From Carnegiea gigantea (Eukaryota; Streptophyta; Magnoliopsida; Caryophyllales; Cactaceae): DNA of 64,000 nucleotides. The first letter of the stretch is position 1. Each line of letters starts with the position of its first letter. This document shows positions 52,590 through 64,000 of this stretch, in pieces. Location of the stretch: assembly GCA_029747015.1 (NCBI GenBank), contig JAKOGI010000109.1:868001-932000 (forward strand), in the 5' to 3' direction. The translations under genes and the position numbers were made by a program. The notes below the pieces were generated by a model. It had not been told where the DNA came from and did no database searches. It worked only from the letters and a program-made list of their open reading frames with translations.

Positions 52590-52607
52590 ATATATATATA
52601 TACACAT

Positions 52608-52661
<54 letters not shown>
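52590..52661. repeat. (TA)n microsatellite
   Basis: About 70 bp of TA repeats with short interruptions. Confidence 0.95.
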
Positions 52662-52663
<2 letters not shown>

Positions 52664-52862
52664 CTAAAACTTATATTTGATTAGGTCTTGTATTTAAAAA
52701 TTTTTAAATCAATATACATAGAGTCAAATTCAACTAGAACTCCAAGCCAGATGAATAAACAACTTTACAAGTTGGGCGAATTTTACATAGAATTTATAAA
52801 CTGGCCGGCTTGGCACAGCTCGGCTACAGCGGCACCTTTTTTGATAGAATACACCTGTACCT

Positions 52863-52866
<4 letters not shown>

Positions 52867-52927
<61 letters not shown>
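52867..52927. repeat. (TA)n microsatellite
   Basis: About 60 bp of uninterrupted TA repeats. Confidence 0.95.
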
Positions 52928-52932
<5 letters not shown>

Positions 52933-53456
52933 ATAGAAACGTAGAAAATTGGGACCACTTTAAACTGAAAAGAAAACCAAAATCATTTTGTTGGTGTACT
53001 GTCCGCTGTTGGCCAAGCTAATCGAACACCATCTATCGCATTCAGGCCGCGGGATGCTGACGAGAATATTCAAACTTAAATCAGCCACAGATGCATAAGA
53101 GTCAACGCATGCGGCAAATCATAATTATAGGCCATCATCATACTCATACTCCAAATTTATTAAGCAAGTTTTCCATTAATAACATAATAACAAGCTCCAT
53201 TATCGCTCTAAAACAAAGCAACGTACACGATTTAAAAAAAAAAAAAAAAACCCACAAACTCATACTCTATCTACGAGTATGACAAACATAAACCTCACCG
53301 ACAGCTCCATAGAAATCGTCAACGACATCATCGTCATCATCATCAGCGTCATCATCTTAATTAGTCCCATCAAGCATCACCAATCTCACTTTAGCCGTTT
53401 AGCTTCTTGCGTTAAATCGGCGGATTCAGATCGGTCGTTGGTTTAGGATCGTGAAA

Positions 53457-53860
53457 TTACTGGGATCTGATCCTCTGCTTGAGGAAGATCTCGCGAAGCT
53501 CAGCGACGTCGATCTCATCGGCACGATTCGCCGGTCTGTAGTAACCGGTGACTGGATCTGGGACCCACGAGTTCTGAGCTGCCTTCTCCATCTCTTCCTG
53601 AGCTGCCTTCCCCATCCTTCCGCTTCTTTTCCCCATTTCTCCTACGGCTTGTGATGCAGCCGCGTATCCCCTCCTATATATTTAATTCATTATTTTATTT
53701 TCAAACATTAATAAGGTTGAAGAGTTAAAGTCATGTTTCAAATCTTGAATTCGCACAAATATAGAAAACAACGTGTTAGTGTTTACCTCTGGAGAGCAAC
53801 GGAGAGGTTGTCGGCAACAAGAGAAACGAAAGTCTTGGCGTTAGAGAGAGAGCGAGCCAT
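53457..53860 (-). CDS. SAG21: LEA_3 family protein, SAG21/LEA5-like (2 exons)
   Basis: Minus-strand exons 53860-53787 and 53673-53457 join through a 113-nt GT-AG intron to 96 residues, the usual size of the group-3-like LEA_3 (LEA5) family. Exon 1 encodes MARSLSNAKTFVSLVADNLS, the typical N-terminal, mitochondrion-targeting-like sequence. The junction gives RRGYAAASQ, the expected cleavage-site region. The C-terminal half carries the family signature SWVPDPVTGYYRPANRADEI and ends EIFLKQRIRSQ. Arabidopsis SAG21/LEA5 is induced by drought, oxidative stress and senescence and is reported in mitochondria. An internal KAAQEEMEKAAQ is a short repeat. The larger frame upstream (to 54160) is 5' UTR and promoter. 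The symbol is by family and position, not proven orthology. Confidence 0.9.
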
Positions 53861-54061
53861 TGTTGTTGTTGTTGTTGTTGCTGTTTGACTGTAAGAAGAA
53901 GAAAGAGAACAACGAGCAACCAGTCCGACAACGCTACCGCAGAAGAAGGGAAACCTCAACTTCGGCGGTAGGCAAGGAGAGATAAACTCGAAGGCCTCTT
54001 TCTCGCTCTCTCTGATTGTAGAGGTGGTGAAGATGGGGTTGAGCAAGGCAGGGAGCAGGTG

Positions 54062-54069
54062 TATATATA
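54062..54069 (-). promoter_or_regulatory. TATA box of the LEA_3 gene
   Basis: TATATATA on the minus strand in CTATATATACACC, about 200 nt before the ATG; leader about 170 nt. Confidence 0.55.
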
Positions 54070-54595
54070 GAAGAATTGAAGAAGGTAAATGATCAGGAAG
54101 AGAACGGGAAGGGTCCCGGCAAGGGGGGAATAGGGTTTTGGTAGGACCCATCCGCGTCAAAGTTAGGCAGCCTCTCGGACTACTTCTTCTCCTGTGTTTT
54201 GTCCTTCGCCTTCTATCGCTGCCCTAAAGTCGATATTAATCGCGTTAATTTTTTCACATGATGATGGCCCTATTTAATAATTAGTTGCTAGTTGATTAGA
54301 TTTGATGTAATACTAGATCTTTTCTTCGCTTGTGAATATAATTAGCACGAATGATTTCAATGATTAATAATTTGACTCTACAAATTATATTATCCAAGTA
54401 CGTCTTAAATACTTCACATATTATCGTAGGATCCACCCTTAAGAAGTTTATAATTAAAAATGTATGCTGTGAATTAATTTTGATCTCCTCAGATATCTTC
54501 CTCAATGAAATGCTAGTGAGGGCAAAATATGGTAGCAAGACTTCTGCCTGCCGGTGAATTGCCAAGTTAGTCACTAACCCTTAAAATCATTCTAA

Positions 54596-54936
54596 GGCTC
54601 TGTTCTTTTTGTTGGTAAATCCTAATTTATTAATTTTAACTCATTTTATGAACTTTAATAAAAAATACCAACTTCAAAGCACTTCAAACTATTTCAACCA
54701 ACTTCAGCCCACTATTTTAGCTAACTTCTATCCATCATATAAAAAATTATAGCAACTTTAAGTCACTTTAACCAACTTCAACCCACTTCAACTAACTTCA
54801 ACCCACTATTTTAACTAACTTCTATCCATTATATAAAAAATATACCAACTTCGATCTACTTCAGCCTACTTCAATCCACTTCAACTAACTTCATCAAATT
54901 TTTAACTTCTATTTCTCAACGAAAATAACAGACCCC
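54596..54936. mobile_element. MITE family M3, copy 3
   Basis: Ends GGCTCTGTTCTTTTTGTTGG and CAACGAAAATAACAGACCCC. The interior is built from the same aacttcaacc-type repeats as 8920-9265. Confidence 0.72.
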
Positions 54937-55155
54937 AAATATTATATGCAAGTTGGAGAGGGATCAGAATGTCACATCTATATTCCTCTCGATTTTTCAC
55001 CACCATGTATTCCTTGTCATCAATTAGTTTCCAATTGACCACCACATGGATATTCCCTTTCATTAATCAGTTTTCAATCAAGTTAATTCGGATGGTAAAA
55101 GAAGATACGGATGAGCGTTAGTCTTGTAGTATACTAAAATGTTTTGCTGCTTTTG

Positions 55156-55157
<2 letters not shown>

Positions 55158-55209
<52 letters not shown>
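55158..55209. repeat. (TA)n microsatellite at the edge of the duplicated unit
   Basis: About 50 bp of TA repeats, ending a few bases before the first copy of the 3.1-kb duplication. Confidence 0.95.
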
Positions 55210-55211
<2 letters not shown>

Positions 55212-55214
55212 TCC

Positions 55215-58200
55215 GTTCCGGCTTGTAAGCAGATTACCAAAGGCGGCATAACAGCGTACGGTGAAGATCAATTATTGTGGCAAGATTCTCTGTGTGCTTC
55301 AGCGGATAAGCTTAGCATGCTAAGATATTTTAGTGGCAAAATGATAAATATTTTATTATAAGATATTTTTTAAGTATCTTATTTTAATTTAAAAATCATA
55401 TTATCATAATTTTAAATTTTAAAAATATTACGGTCGAATAGGTATATTACAACTTACAAATTTTATAAAACCATCTTTTCATCCATGATTTATTCTATTT
55501 CTAAAATACGTGTATCATATACTTTTTCAGATATGGTTGATCCGATTATAATGTCATTTAATACTTTGTTGGCTTAGCTTACGAATATTTAAGCTTAGTA
55601 ATCCATAATAAAGCACTACTATTGAAAATTGATGATTTTAAATCACAAAACATATTTCAGATGATGCAAGATATTAAAAAAAAATATCTTATGATAAGAT
55701 ATATATTATCAGTTTATCACCTATTTTAATAACTCAACTCCTTATCTTTCACTGGTCTTTCCCCTCTTTACGATGCCTGACTGCCTTTCTGTGAGGCGAA
55801 ATCAACGAAAAACGAAGGGTGGATCATGAGAATCAAGTGAAGTGGCTGTTGCTCATTTACTTTCGACATGGTGGTTTAGCTTGGTAGCCTTTGCTTTAAC
55901 GTTAAAGTATTTGAGTTGTTCTTTAATTAATAAGATTTTAAATTTAAACTGTGAAACAAGATTTTTTTTTTTGGGGGGTTGTTGTTGTTGTTAAAACTAG
56001 AAAGTTGTGGGATGAATAAATCTTAAGTTCCTCTCTATCTCTGAAATCGAATCCCACTTTATTCTAACAAAAATGAACACCAAATTTATACCAATTAATG
56101 ATGCAGCGCAATCAGATGAAAAATATCACCATGAAAATAGGAAAATTTTAAAGATAAAAATTATAATAAAGCAACCACATTGAGTTAGCGTATATTTATT
56201 GGTGTGAATACAATTTCTCATACACTTTGTATCAACATAGTAAATCTACTCCCCAAAAAGTGATAACTAAAAATAGAATTTCATGTGTATTCACAAATGA
56301 TATTAGATAGCAAAATCAAGAAATTAACACTCTCAATTGTTCTCTTGCCTAACGCGTAATTTATTACTCTATCCCAACTAAAGCAAGTGCATAAGTGTAT
56401 CATTTAATATCAACAAGTCATTTATTTTCTTGAACAACATCTTAAATGATAACGTCGCATATATATAATATCATGTACAGTAATGTATATCATATATTTG
56501 GAAGTATGTACTCTCACTTACCAAATATGCATATTTTTCTAACGTGTATTTGTTATATAGATAATATTTAATATGTGATGCTAATATGATTTATGGTAGT
56601 ATATGCTCGTAGGAATATGATATAAACATACTATGTAACATGTACATATGCATATTTTGTGATGGGATGAATAGAGCCTTCGAATAAATGAGTGGCTTTC
56701 AGCTGGAAGAATCCCAACTTGGACTAGACATTGTATATTGACGTCCGAAAGCATAGCCATAAGAACCAACCTTCCACGGTGCTTGCAGCTGTCATACGAG
56801 ACGAATACGATGTCACTCGAATTAAACAAGGCAAAGTAGCATACGCATTGTGGTGCTAAACTCACGGTCGTATTCACAAGTCATGGAGGAACCGTGAGGG
56901 GTCATACTTTTCGTGGTGAAAATAAATGGCCTAGTCTATTTTTTCGGATATTTGTGGGTTTCTTAAAGCCAATCTTTCTGTTTGTACGAGTGTTTATAGA
57001 GATAAAATTGCTTACATCAGGATCTTCTGATATCTAGTGAAAGCGTGACCGCACTGAGAGTTGTTACAATACGCAAAGTTGATCCAATGAGTTTTTATCT
57101 CAGCATATCTCAGTATATTACAGCATAGTTAAGAGAAGGAAATAGGTGTCAAATTGCTTAAGACAAACCTAATAAAGGGTATAAAAAACTAGTGGTCGAA
57201 ACTCAAAATCAACTAGACTAGCGCCTATTCCACTGCATGGCTCAGTTCATGCGTGTCACTGGCGAAGGGCAGTTTCCTGTCACCCACCTTCCGGATTTCT
57301 TGTGTGGGTGACAACAAAAGTTGAGTCGTCTTCTCGTTCCTTTTCAATCGCTTTCATGGTGGAGTGGACGATATAGGCTGCCTCGTCTCCCGCGTCAATT
57401 GTCGAAGTTACATTAACACCACTTGCCGTGCCGCTGTTGTTATTAAAGCTCAATGCATCTTCATGCATGCACATGAGATTTGGTGGCCTCTCTTCATCAC
57501 AATAAAATGTTTATCTCTTTTTCGATTTTGTGTTGGGGTGGACAAAATTGTCTTGCTTAGTGGAATGAGTTTTTTATTTCTAGCTTATTTGTCCACCTAT
57601 GTTTTAAATGACTCTTGGTTATTTTCAAAATTGTGTGATAAATTCTATCCCAAAATTGTATGATAAATTCTATTCTTCTAAGTAACAGTGGGCAGGTATA
57701 TATTAATGAGTTTATTAATTTTTGTTGTAGAATTTTAATGGTCTTACTATCAGGTTATAGAGTGGATTCATATTGTTCAAATCGGTATATTCAAATTTGC
57801 ACGTTTGACATTTTAAAGTACTTAAAGTTGGTACTTTTATACTCCCTTAATTCTATAAAATTTATTTTGCTTAAGAAGTGGATTTTTTTTAAGGAAGCAT
57901 ATGTGCGAGCGTGTTATTTAATATACTATTTTGTAATGACTCCAAAAAAAATATTATTACTAATACTAATAGCAATAAGAAATGATTTTATTTTGGACTT
58001 CCATAAAAGAGAAAATGGATAAACGGAAGGGGTATAAAATTTCTTCATGTGCTATACTTTAAGACAAGCGAATGTCGCTACCTTTTCCCCCCCAATGAGC
58101 CACATAAGATAGTACTGTGTAAATACAATACAATTAATGAAGGAGTGAAAATTGAACTTAAGATTTAATGTACCTAAGATGTCAATCGTAATCCTCCTTG

Positions 58201-58345
58201 ACAACAAATATCGCTACTTAAGCAATCGTTAGTCCATTAGCACTTGCCCAAGTGTCCTTGATTATGGAAGGGAATCTTTCTACCTCTATCCTCCAAATAA
58301 TATCTTCGTATTACATGTTATGTCTATGCATATAATTTGGAAGTA
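55215..58345. repeat. Direct duplication, copy 1
   Basis: It is collinear with 59806-62863: ttccggcttgtaagcaga at the start, tttcactggtctttcccctc, cttggactagacattgta, agttgagtcgtcttctcgt in the middle and ttgcccaagtgtccttg near the end. The offset drifts only from about 4590 to 4515 bp, showing one event followed by small indels. This copy has the extra MITE 55333-55721. I see no intact frame common to both copies, so the unit looks non-coding or long decayed. Confidence 0.88.
55333..55721. mobile_element. hAT-like MITE present only in copy 1 of the duplication
   Basis: It is 389 bp, starting GTGGCAAAATGATAAATA and ending TATCAGTTTATCACC. TATTTTA flanks both ends (55326-55332 and 55722-55728). 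Copy 2 of the duplication has a single TATTTTA at 59957-59963 at the matching place, the uninserted site. Internal arms contain inverted aagatatttttt blocks. Confidence 0.8.
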
Positions 58346-59805
58346 GCTATGCATAGTAAACCAATCCTCGTTGCTCTGTTTGTCCCGATTTGGGTGTACT
58401 TTTCCAGTCTGTTTTTCCTCTTTCCTTAAGCCTACTAATGTGAAATGTCATATTCATTTCAACTGAATTTTGGTAAATTGAATACAACTGAACTTATTTT
58501 TATTAAGCTGAATTAAACTGAACTGAATTTATTTTTTATGGAAATAGATTTATTTTATTGCTAAACTAAACTTAACTAAACTGATTTTTTAAAAAATTAA
58601 ATTAAATTGAGTAGAATTTATTCTGAAAACAATAACTTGAAAAGAGTAGGGTCTAAGGTGACTTGTTGGAAACATGCACACATGTAAACCTAAATTATTG
58701 CAAACCAACACTTGGAAGGAGTAGAAACCCCTCGCCAGATGACTCATGCTACCTTAGAGTACATCTAGTGTACTAAACTTAATATACCTGCTGTTAGCTT
58801 TTCTTAAACTCACAATGTGTTTATTAATATGTTTTGATGGAAGATGAAAAATGATCGGTTCATTAGTATGTTCATCATGTTATATTTGGATTACCTTAGT
58901 AATTTTATTGTTTAAATATGTTATGATTCTAAATTAGTATTGGCATGCTATTAATGCTTAATTGATTTTACATAAGGTGTAATAATATCTTCAAGATTTG
59001 ATCAAAAAAGATAATATCTTTGAGATAGTTTAGTATTCAAATTTGAATATTTGATCCTTATGATATTATATTTTGTGATCCAAATGTGATTATGAAATAA
59101 TATATGTCACATTATTAGGGATGTATGCTTAACAAGATTTAATTGCCTTGATATTTGCTTTACAAGATTTTATGGATCATGGGTTGATTTGGTAAAAATT
59201 GGTGCTTGATACTTGCTTGATTTATGGAAAGCAATTGCAACTTATTCTCATAGAATCCACTGATCAACTCCAACATAGGAATTTAACTGCTACTGATAGC
59301 ACTGGCCAGATTTGTTAAACTGCAGAATTCTCAAGAGCTTGAACTGTTTTTCAAGGTCCTAAAATCGGCCGAAGATACTACTTCCTGATGTGGTGGCAAC
59401 GGCTACGTAGTTACAAACGGCTCTATTATCTTCGGCTATAAAACAGAACGCAAGAGAAGAACAAGAACTAAGAGCCATACTTGCAAAATATCATTATCTT
59501 GTTCACTTAATTTATTAAGTTGTATTGTGCTAGTTATAATTGGGTGGGATAATTAGAGTTGAAGTGTCAACTCTACCAAAGGACTTGTCGCAGTGTCAGC
59601 TCGTGGCTTGAAACTTAGAGTTTGCGTACTCTCAAGTTGCATAATTCCTCTTAATAAAGTTGGGTTAATCCTAGAATTAGGAAACTCTAAGTGAGAATTA
59701 GGTCTGATTGAGGCTAACCTTATTTAAAAATATTTATGTCTTCTCCACATTTACTTTTTCGCATTTTGTTTTGATTATTTTGTGATTTTTCGGGTATTAT
59801 CGTCT

Positions 59806-60500
59806 GTTCCGGCTTGTAAGCAGACAGCCAAAATGGGAAGAGGGGGGGGGGGGGGGAACAAAGCATAATCAGCATACAGTGAAGACCAATTACTGCGGGA
59901 AGATTCTTGATGTGCTTTAGCGGCAGCGGATAAGCTTTAGCATGCTCATGCTGGGATATTTTAATAATTCAACTCCGTATCTTTCACTGGTCTTTCCCCT
60001 CTTTACGATTCCTCACTGCCTTTTTGTACGGTGAAATTGATGAAGAACCAATGGGCAGATTAATCAAATCAAGTGGCTGTTGCTCATTTACTCTCAATAA
60101 GCTCATTTAGCTCGGTGGCCTTTGGTTCAAAGGTAAAGGCATTTGAGTTAATTTGCTCTCTAATTAATGAGATTTTAAATTTAAACTATGAAATAAGAAA
60201 ATTTTTAAAACTAGGAAGACGTGGGACGAATCAATATTAAGTTTTGTTCCTTGTTCAATACTGTTCTTTTATCACTATCTTTGAGATCGAATCCTACTTT
60301 GTTATAGTGGATTTGTGGAGGCTTGATTGAAGAACGACGTGTTTTTCCAAAAATTTCTATCTTGTTTTCGAGTCTTCAAACACTAATTACCTGCATTTAC
60401 TATACTTATATATATAATATCATTTCAAGTTGCTCTTTTAGAAAGAAAAATGAGTGCACATTAATATTCATTCCACTTATTTGAGACAAAACTCCTTGCT

Positions 60501-60556
<56 letters not shown>

Positions 60557-62863
60557 GTTGAATTGAACTTATGTATGAGCGACACGTAAGCTTGCTATAT
60601 AGGATGCCACGTATGAGATAATAGTCATATGAGATACTTTAATGCAACATAGGATTCTATATGAGATTTAAAATAAAAAGAAAAAGTTATGTAGGATATA
60701 TATAAATTTAATATAATATTAATTTTATTTAATAAGGTAACTTCTCACATACCTTGATATTATTTAATAATAATAATTAATCATAAAATATATATGATTT
60801 AATGATGCAAATACAATAAAAAAATGTAAGTTAGATATTAATTAAGAATAAAAAGTTATGTTATTAGTAGAGAAAAAAATTAAAAAAGACTTGCTTTATT
60901 TTTGTATCAATAAAATAATTATGCAATTTATAACATTTCTAAACACACCAGCAAAATAAACATTAAATCTATACCAATTAATGACGTGTTGCAACCAGAT
61001 GGAAAAACATTATTATGAAAATAGAAGGATTTTAAAGATAAAAATTATAATAAACCTACCACACTGAGTCAGTGCATATTTAATGGTGCAAATATAATTT
61101 CTCATATACTTTGCGTTAACATAGCAAATCTATTCCCCCAAAAACATAGAATTCCATGTGTACTCACAAATTAAAAGATATTAGGTAGCAAAATAAAGAC
61201 ATTAGCACTCTCATCGTTCTCCTGCCTAGCGCGTAATTACCCCAACGATAGCTCGCGCATAAATGTATCATTTATCAGTCAGCCATGTATATTCTTGAAC
61301 AGCAATTTAAATGATAATTAATGCCGCATATAACATGTACATATACATATTTTGTGAGGGGTGATGATAGAGTCTTCGAACGAATGAGTGAATTTCTCGA
61401 AGAATCCCAACCTGGACTAGACATTGTACGCTGACGTTGTAAAGCATAGCCATAAGAACCAACCTCCCACGGTACTGCAGCTGTCATGACAAGACGATGC
61501 CATGCCGATTAAACAAGGCAAAGTAACATCGGCCGTGTGGCTGCTAAACTGACGGTCGCATTCACAAGCCACAGAGGAACCGTGGGGGTCCATACTTTTT
61601 TGTGGTGAAAGCACAACGGCCCAGTCTATTTGTTTTTTGATTTTTTTAAATATTTTAAAATCAGTCTCTTTGTTAACATAAGTGCTTGTAGGAATAGGGT
61701 TGTTCGTATCTGACTCTTTTCAGACTCCGTAAAAGTGAAACTTACACTGAGAGGAGTTGTTGTAACCAAGACTGGTCCACTGAGTCCTAATCGCAGCATA
61801 TCTGAGTGCATTACAGCATGGTCAAGGAAAGAGTATAGTTGTCAAAATACCTACAACAAGCCTAGTGGAGGGTATAAAACCTAGAGGCCAGGCGAAACTC
61901 GAATCCAACTAAAATATTGCCTATTCTACGACACGGCTCAGTCTCTATGTCGCTGGAGAAGGGCAATTTCCGACCACTCACTTTCCAGATTTCTTGTATG
62001 GGGTGACCACAAAAGTTGAGTCGTCTTCTCGTCTCCTTTTCGCTTTCAATAGACTGCGTCTCCTGCGTGAATTGTCAAAGTTACGTTGGCACCACTTGTC
62101 GCTGTTGTTAAAGTTCAATGCATCTTCGTGCACGTGAAATCTGGTGGTCTCTCTTCATCACAATATGCAATCAAAGGTTTTACCTATTTTTCGATTTTGT
62201 GTTGGGTTGGAGAAAATTGAGTTGCTTAGTGGAATGGGTTTTCCTTTTCTACATTAATTAATGTGTTTATTTATTTTTATTCGGGAATTTTAATATTCTT
62301 GGTATTAGGTTTGAGGGTGGATTCATATCGTTCAAATCAGTATATTCAAATTTGCATGTTTGACGTTTAATTTTAAATAACATATAAGAATTGGTGCTTT
62401 TAAATTCCCTTCAGTCCATAAAATTTATCTTGCTTAAGAAATGAAATCTTTTTAGGGTGTATCATTTTCTATTTTCTATTGATTTTACAAAAAATAAAAG
62501 CTTATTACTAATAGTGATACTAATACTAATAAAAAATGATTTATTTTAGGACTTTCATAAAAGAAAATGGGCAGATCTTTTAGAATGTAAGGTATAAAAT
62601 TTCTTCATGTGCTATTAATTATGTCCAATTTGAACACAAATGAATGTCGTTCTCTTTTTTCTCCCTCCAAGTGAAGCACAAAAGGTAGTTTATGCAAATA
62701 CAGTACAAGGAGTGAAAATCAAACCAGTGATCTAAACAACCGTTGCTCCATTTGCGCTTGCCCAAGTGTCCTTGGTGTTGAAAAGGAATCTTTTTACCTC
62801 TATCAGCCTATCGTCCAAACAATATCTTCGCATCACATGCTAAGTCTATACATAGCTCTAACA
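59806..62863. repeat. Direct duplication, copy 2
   Basis: It matches 55215-58345 in the same orientation. Differences include a G15 run (59842-59856), an extra TA tract (60504-60551) with about 400 bp of AT-rich DNA after it, and absence of the MITE. A LINE of the RTE type begins directly after its right end. Confidence 0.88.
60504..60551. repeat. (TA)n microsatellite
   Basis: About 48 bp of TA repeats, inside copy 2 of the duplication only. Confidence 0.95.
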
Positions 62864-62870
62864 TCTAGTA

Positions 62871-64000
62871 TACAACAATAATAACAAACTTCCAGTGTGG
62901 GTCCCGCTTTTGTGGGGTCTGGAGAGATTCAGATGTAGGCAACCTTACCTTTACCGACAATCCTGCCCGTAGAGAGGGTGATTCCAAGAAACTCACAAAA
63001 ATAAAATTTGGTGAAAATATTTTATAAAAGAAGGATTTTGTGAAAACATTTTATGGTGAAAAACTAAGGATAAACCGCAGGGAATGAACTAAGAAATACG
63101 AAAAAAAATCAGGTCCTAGTAACTATGCAAACATAAGCACAACAAGGCAGATGAAGATATTGTACCTTAACAAATAGAGGCAGACAAATAATGTCTCGTC
63201 CCAGACGCATGAACTACCTGCATGCAAACATAACATACGAAAAAAAACCACAACCAAACCCACTTTACTGCGATCGAGTGACAGCTACGAGGCTAACTCT
63301 CTGCAATCTAAGATTTTAATCCTATCCCGCCACAGTCTCCTATCCTGAGTCATGTCCTCTGTTAACCCTACAACTTTCAAGTCCTCTCTAATCATCTCGT
63401 CCAAACTCTTCCTTAGTCGTCCATTCCCTCTTTTACCTTTGGGGATATTAATTCTCTCACATCTCCTCATTGGAGCGTCCACACTCCTTATTTTCACACG
63501 GCCAAATCATCTGAGTCTTATTTCTTTCAACTTATCTTCGATGGGAACCACTTTAACTAAGTTTCTGATCACTCCATTACTAATTCTATCCATTCTCGTA
63601 TAACCACACATCCATCTAATCATGCTCATCTCTGCTACCATTAACCTTTGAACTTGAGAGTCTTCTTTATAGACCAACACTCCGATTCATATAACACAGC
63701 AAGTCTAACTACCATATAATAAACTTTGCCTTTTAATCCTATAGGCATTTTCTTATCATACAGCACACCTGAAGTATACTTTCATTTTTACTAGCCCACT
63801 TTTATGCGATAGCTAATATCTTCATCAATGTCCCCTTCATGATGAATGATCGAGCCTAGATATTTAAACTTCTCGACGTTTGGTATCTACATCTCCTCAA
63901 TGATGACTTCTCCCATTGCATCTTCCCTTCCACTGAAACAGTAATGAAGGTATTCAGTCTTCAATCTACTTATTCTAAAACCTCTAGACTCCAGTGTATG
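62871..64000 (-). mobile_element. RTE-type LINE, 3' part, running off the window
   Basis: On the minus strand it matches the 3' part of the LINE at 35325-37233: the 3' UTR (cagtgtgggtcccgctt on the plus strand at 62893-62909), the RLRKSLDEMIREDLKV and DRRLWRDRIK residues at 63497-63285, and decayed upstream pieces to 64000. It ends at the (TTG)-like tail near 62871. Stops and shifts show it is inactive. The reverse transcriptase core would lie beyond the window edge. Confidence 0.85.

Larger units (their letters stand above)
52265..53456. other. Downstream spacer of the LEA_3 gene
   Basis: It holds two long TA tracts (52590-52661 and 52867-52927), an A-rich run near 53233-53250 and the 3' UTR of the minus-strand LEA gene. 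No other gene was seen. Confidence 0.6.
54161..62870. other. Gene-poor region dominated by a duplicated unit
   Basis: It contains an M3 MITE (54596-54936), TA tracts, two copies of a 3.1-kb unit (55215-58345 and 59806-62863) and a hAT-like MITE in the first copy. Between the copies, 58664-59800 starts TGTTGGAAACATG and has a TATAAAA near 59439 and might be a decayed LTR, but I could not find its end or target duplication. No protein-coding gene is supported. Confidence 0.5.

Noticed and set aside
58664..59800. Solo LTR between the duplicated units
   Set aside because: The TGTTGG start and a TATA-like box are suggestive, but no matching end or target duplication was found.

Overview
The window is nuclear DNA of a dicot plant. 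Evidence: spliced genes of plant families (eL18 ribosomal protein, SEC15B exocyst subunit, DUF538 proteins, a plant LEA_3/SAG21 protein, soluble epoxide hydrolases), GT-AG introns, AT-rich intergenic DNA, long (TA)n tracts and many plant-type transposons. I cannot name the species.

Layout: 1-3525 holds a decayed FAR1/MULE transposase-like gene between short inverted repeats. 5649-10835 carries a tandem pair of epoxide hydrolase genes on the + strand, the first intact in three exons and the second a pseudogene lacking its catalytic core. 11673-13610 (-) is a five-exon RPL18 gene with telo-box and site II promoter motifs. 16779-19178 is an intronless SEC15B. 21992-22495 and 40816-41316 are two DUF538 genes of secreted proteins, now 18 kb apart. 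53457-53860 (-) is a two-exon LEA_3 (SAG21/LEA5-like) gene. Only about 9 kb is exonic or recognisably gene-derived; most of the rest is transposon-derived or unrecognised.

The epoxide hydrolase - SEC15B - DUF538 - DUF538 - SAG21 order matches, from memory, consecutive Arabidopsis loci At4g02340 to At4g02380. This looks like an old conserved gene block inflated by transposons, with RPL18 inserted or retained inside it.

The repeat fraction can be dissected well. There is a full-length Ty1/copia element (29444-34855) with CCATA target duplications, and two related long solo LTRs (35129-39450 with ACAGC; 49160-52259 with GTTCA) in opposite orientation, the first carrying a nested RTE-type LINE. 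There are also a LINE 3' remnant, a second RTE at the right edge, a SINE candidate, and several MITE families, one nested inside another and one with an empty site in a paralogous copy. A direct duplication of about 3.1 kb (55215-58345 and 59806-62863) of unknown origin fills the right end. I found no evidence of a wholly new biochemical system. The most informative observations are the conserved block, the datable nesting of elements, the duplicated non-coding unit and the structured tail of the copia element.
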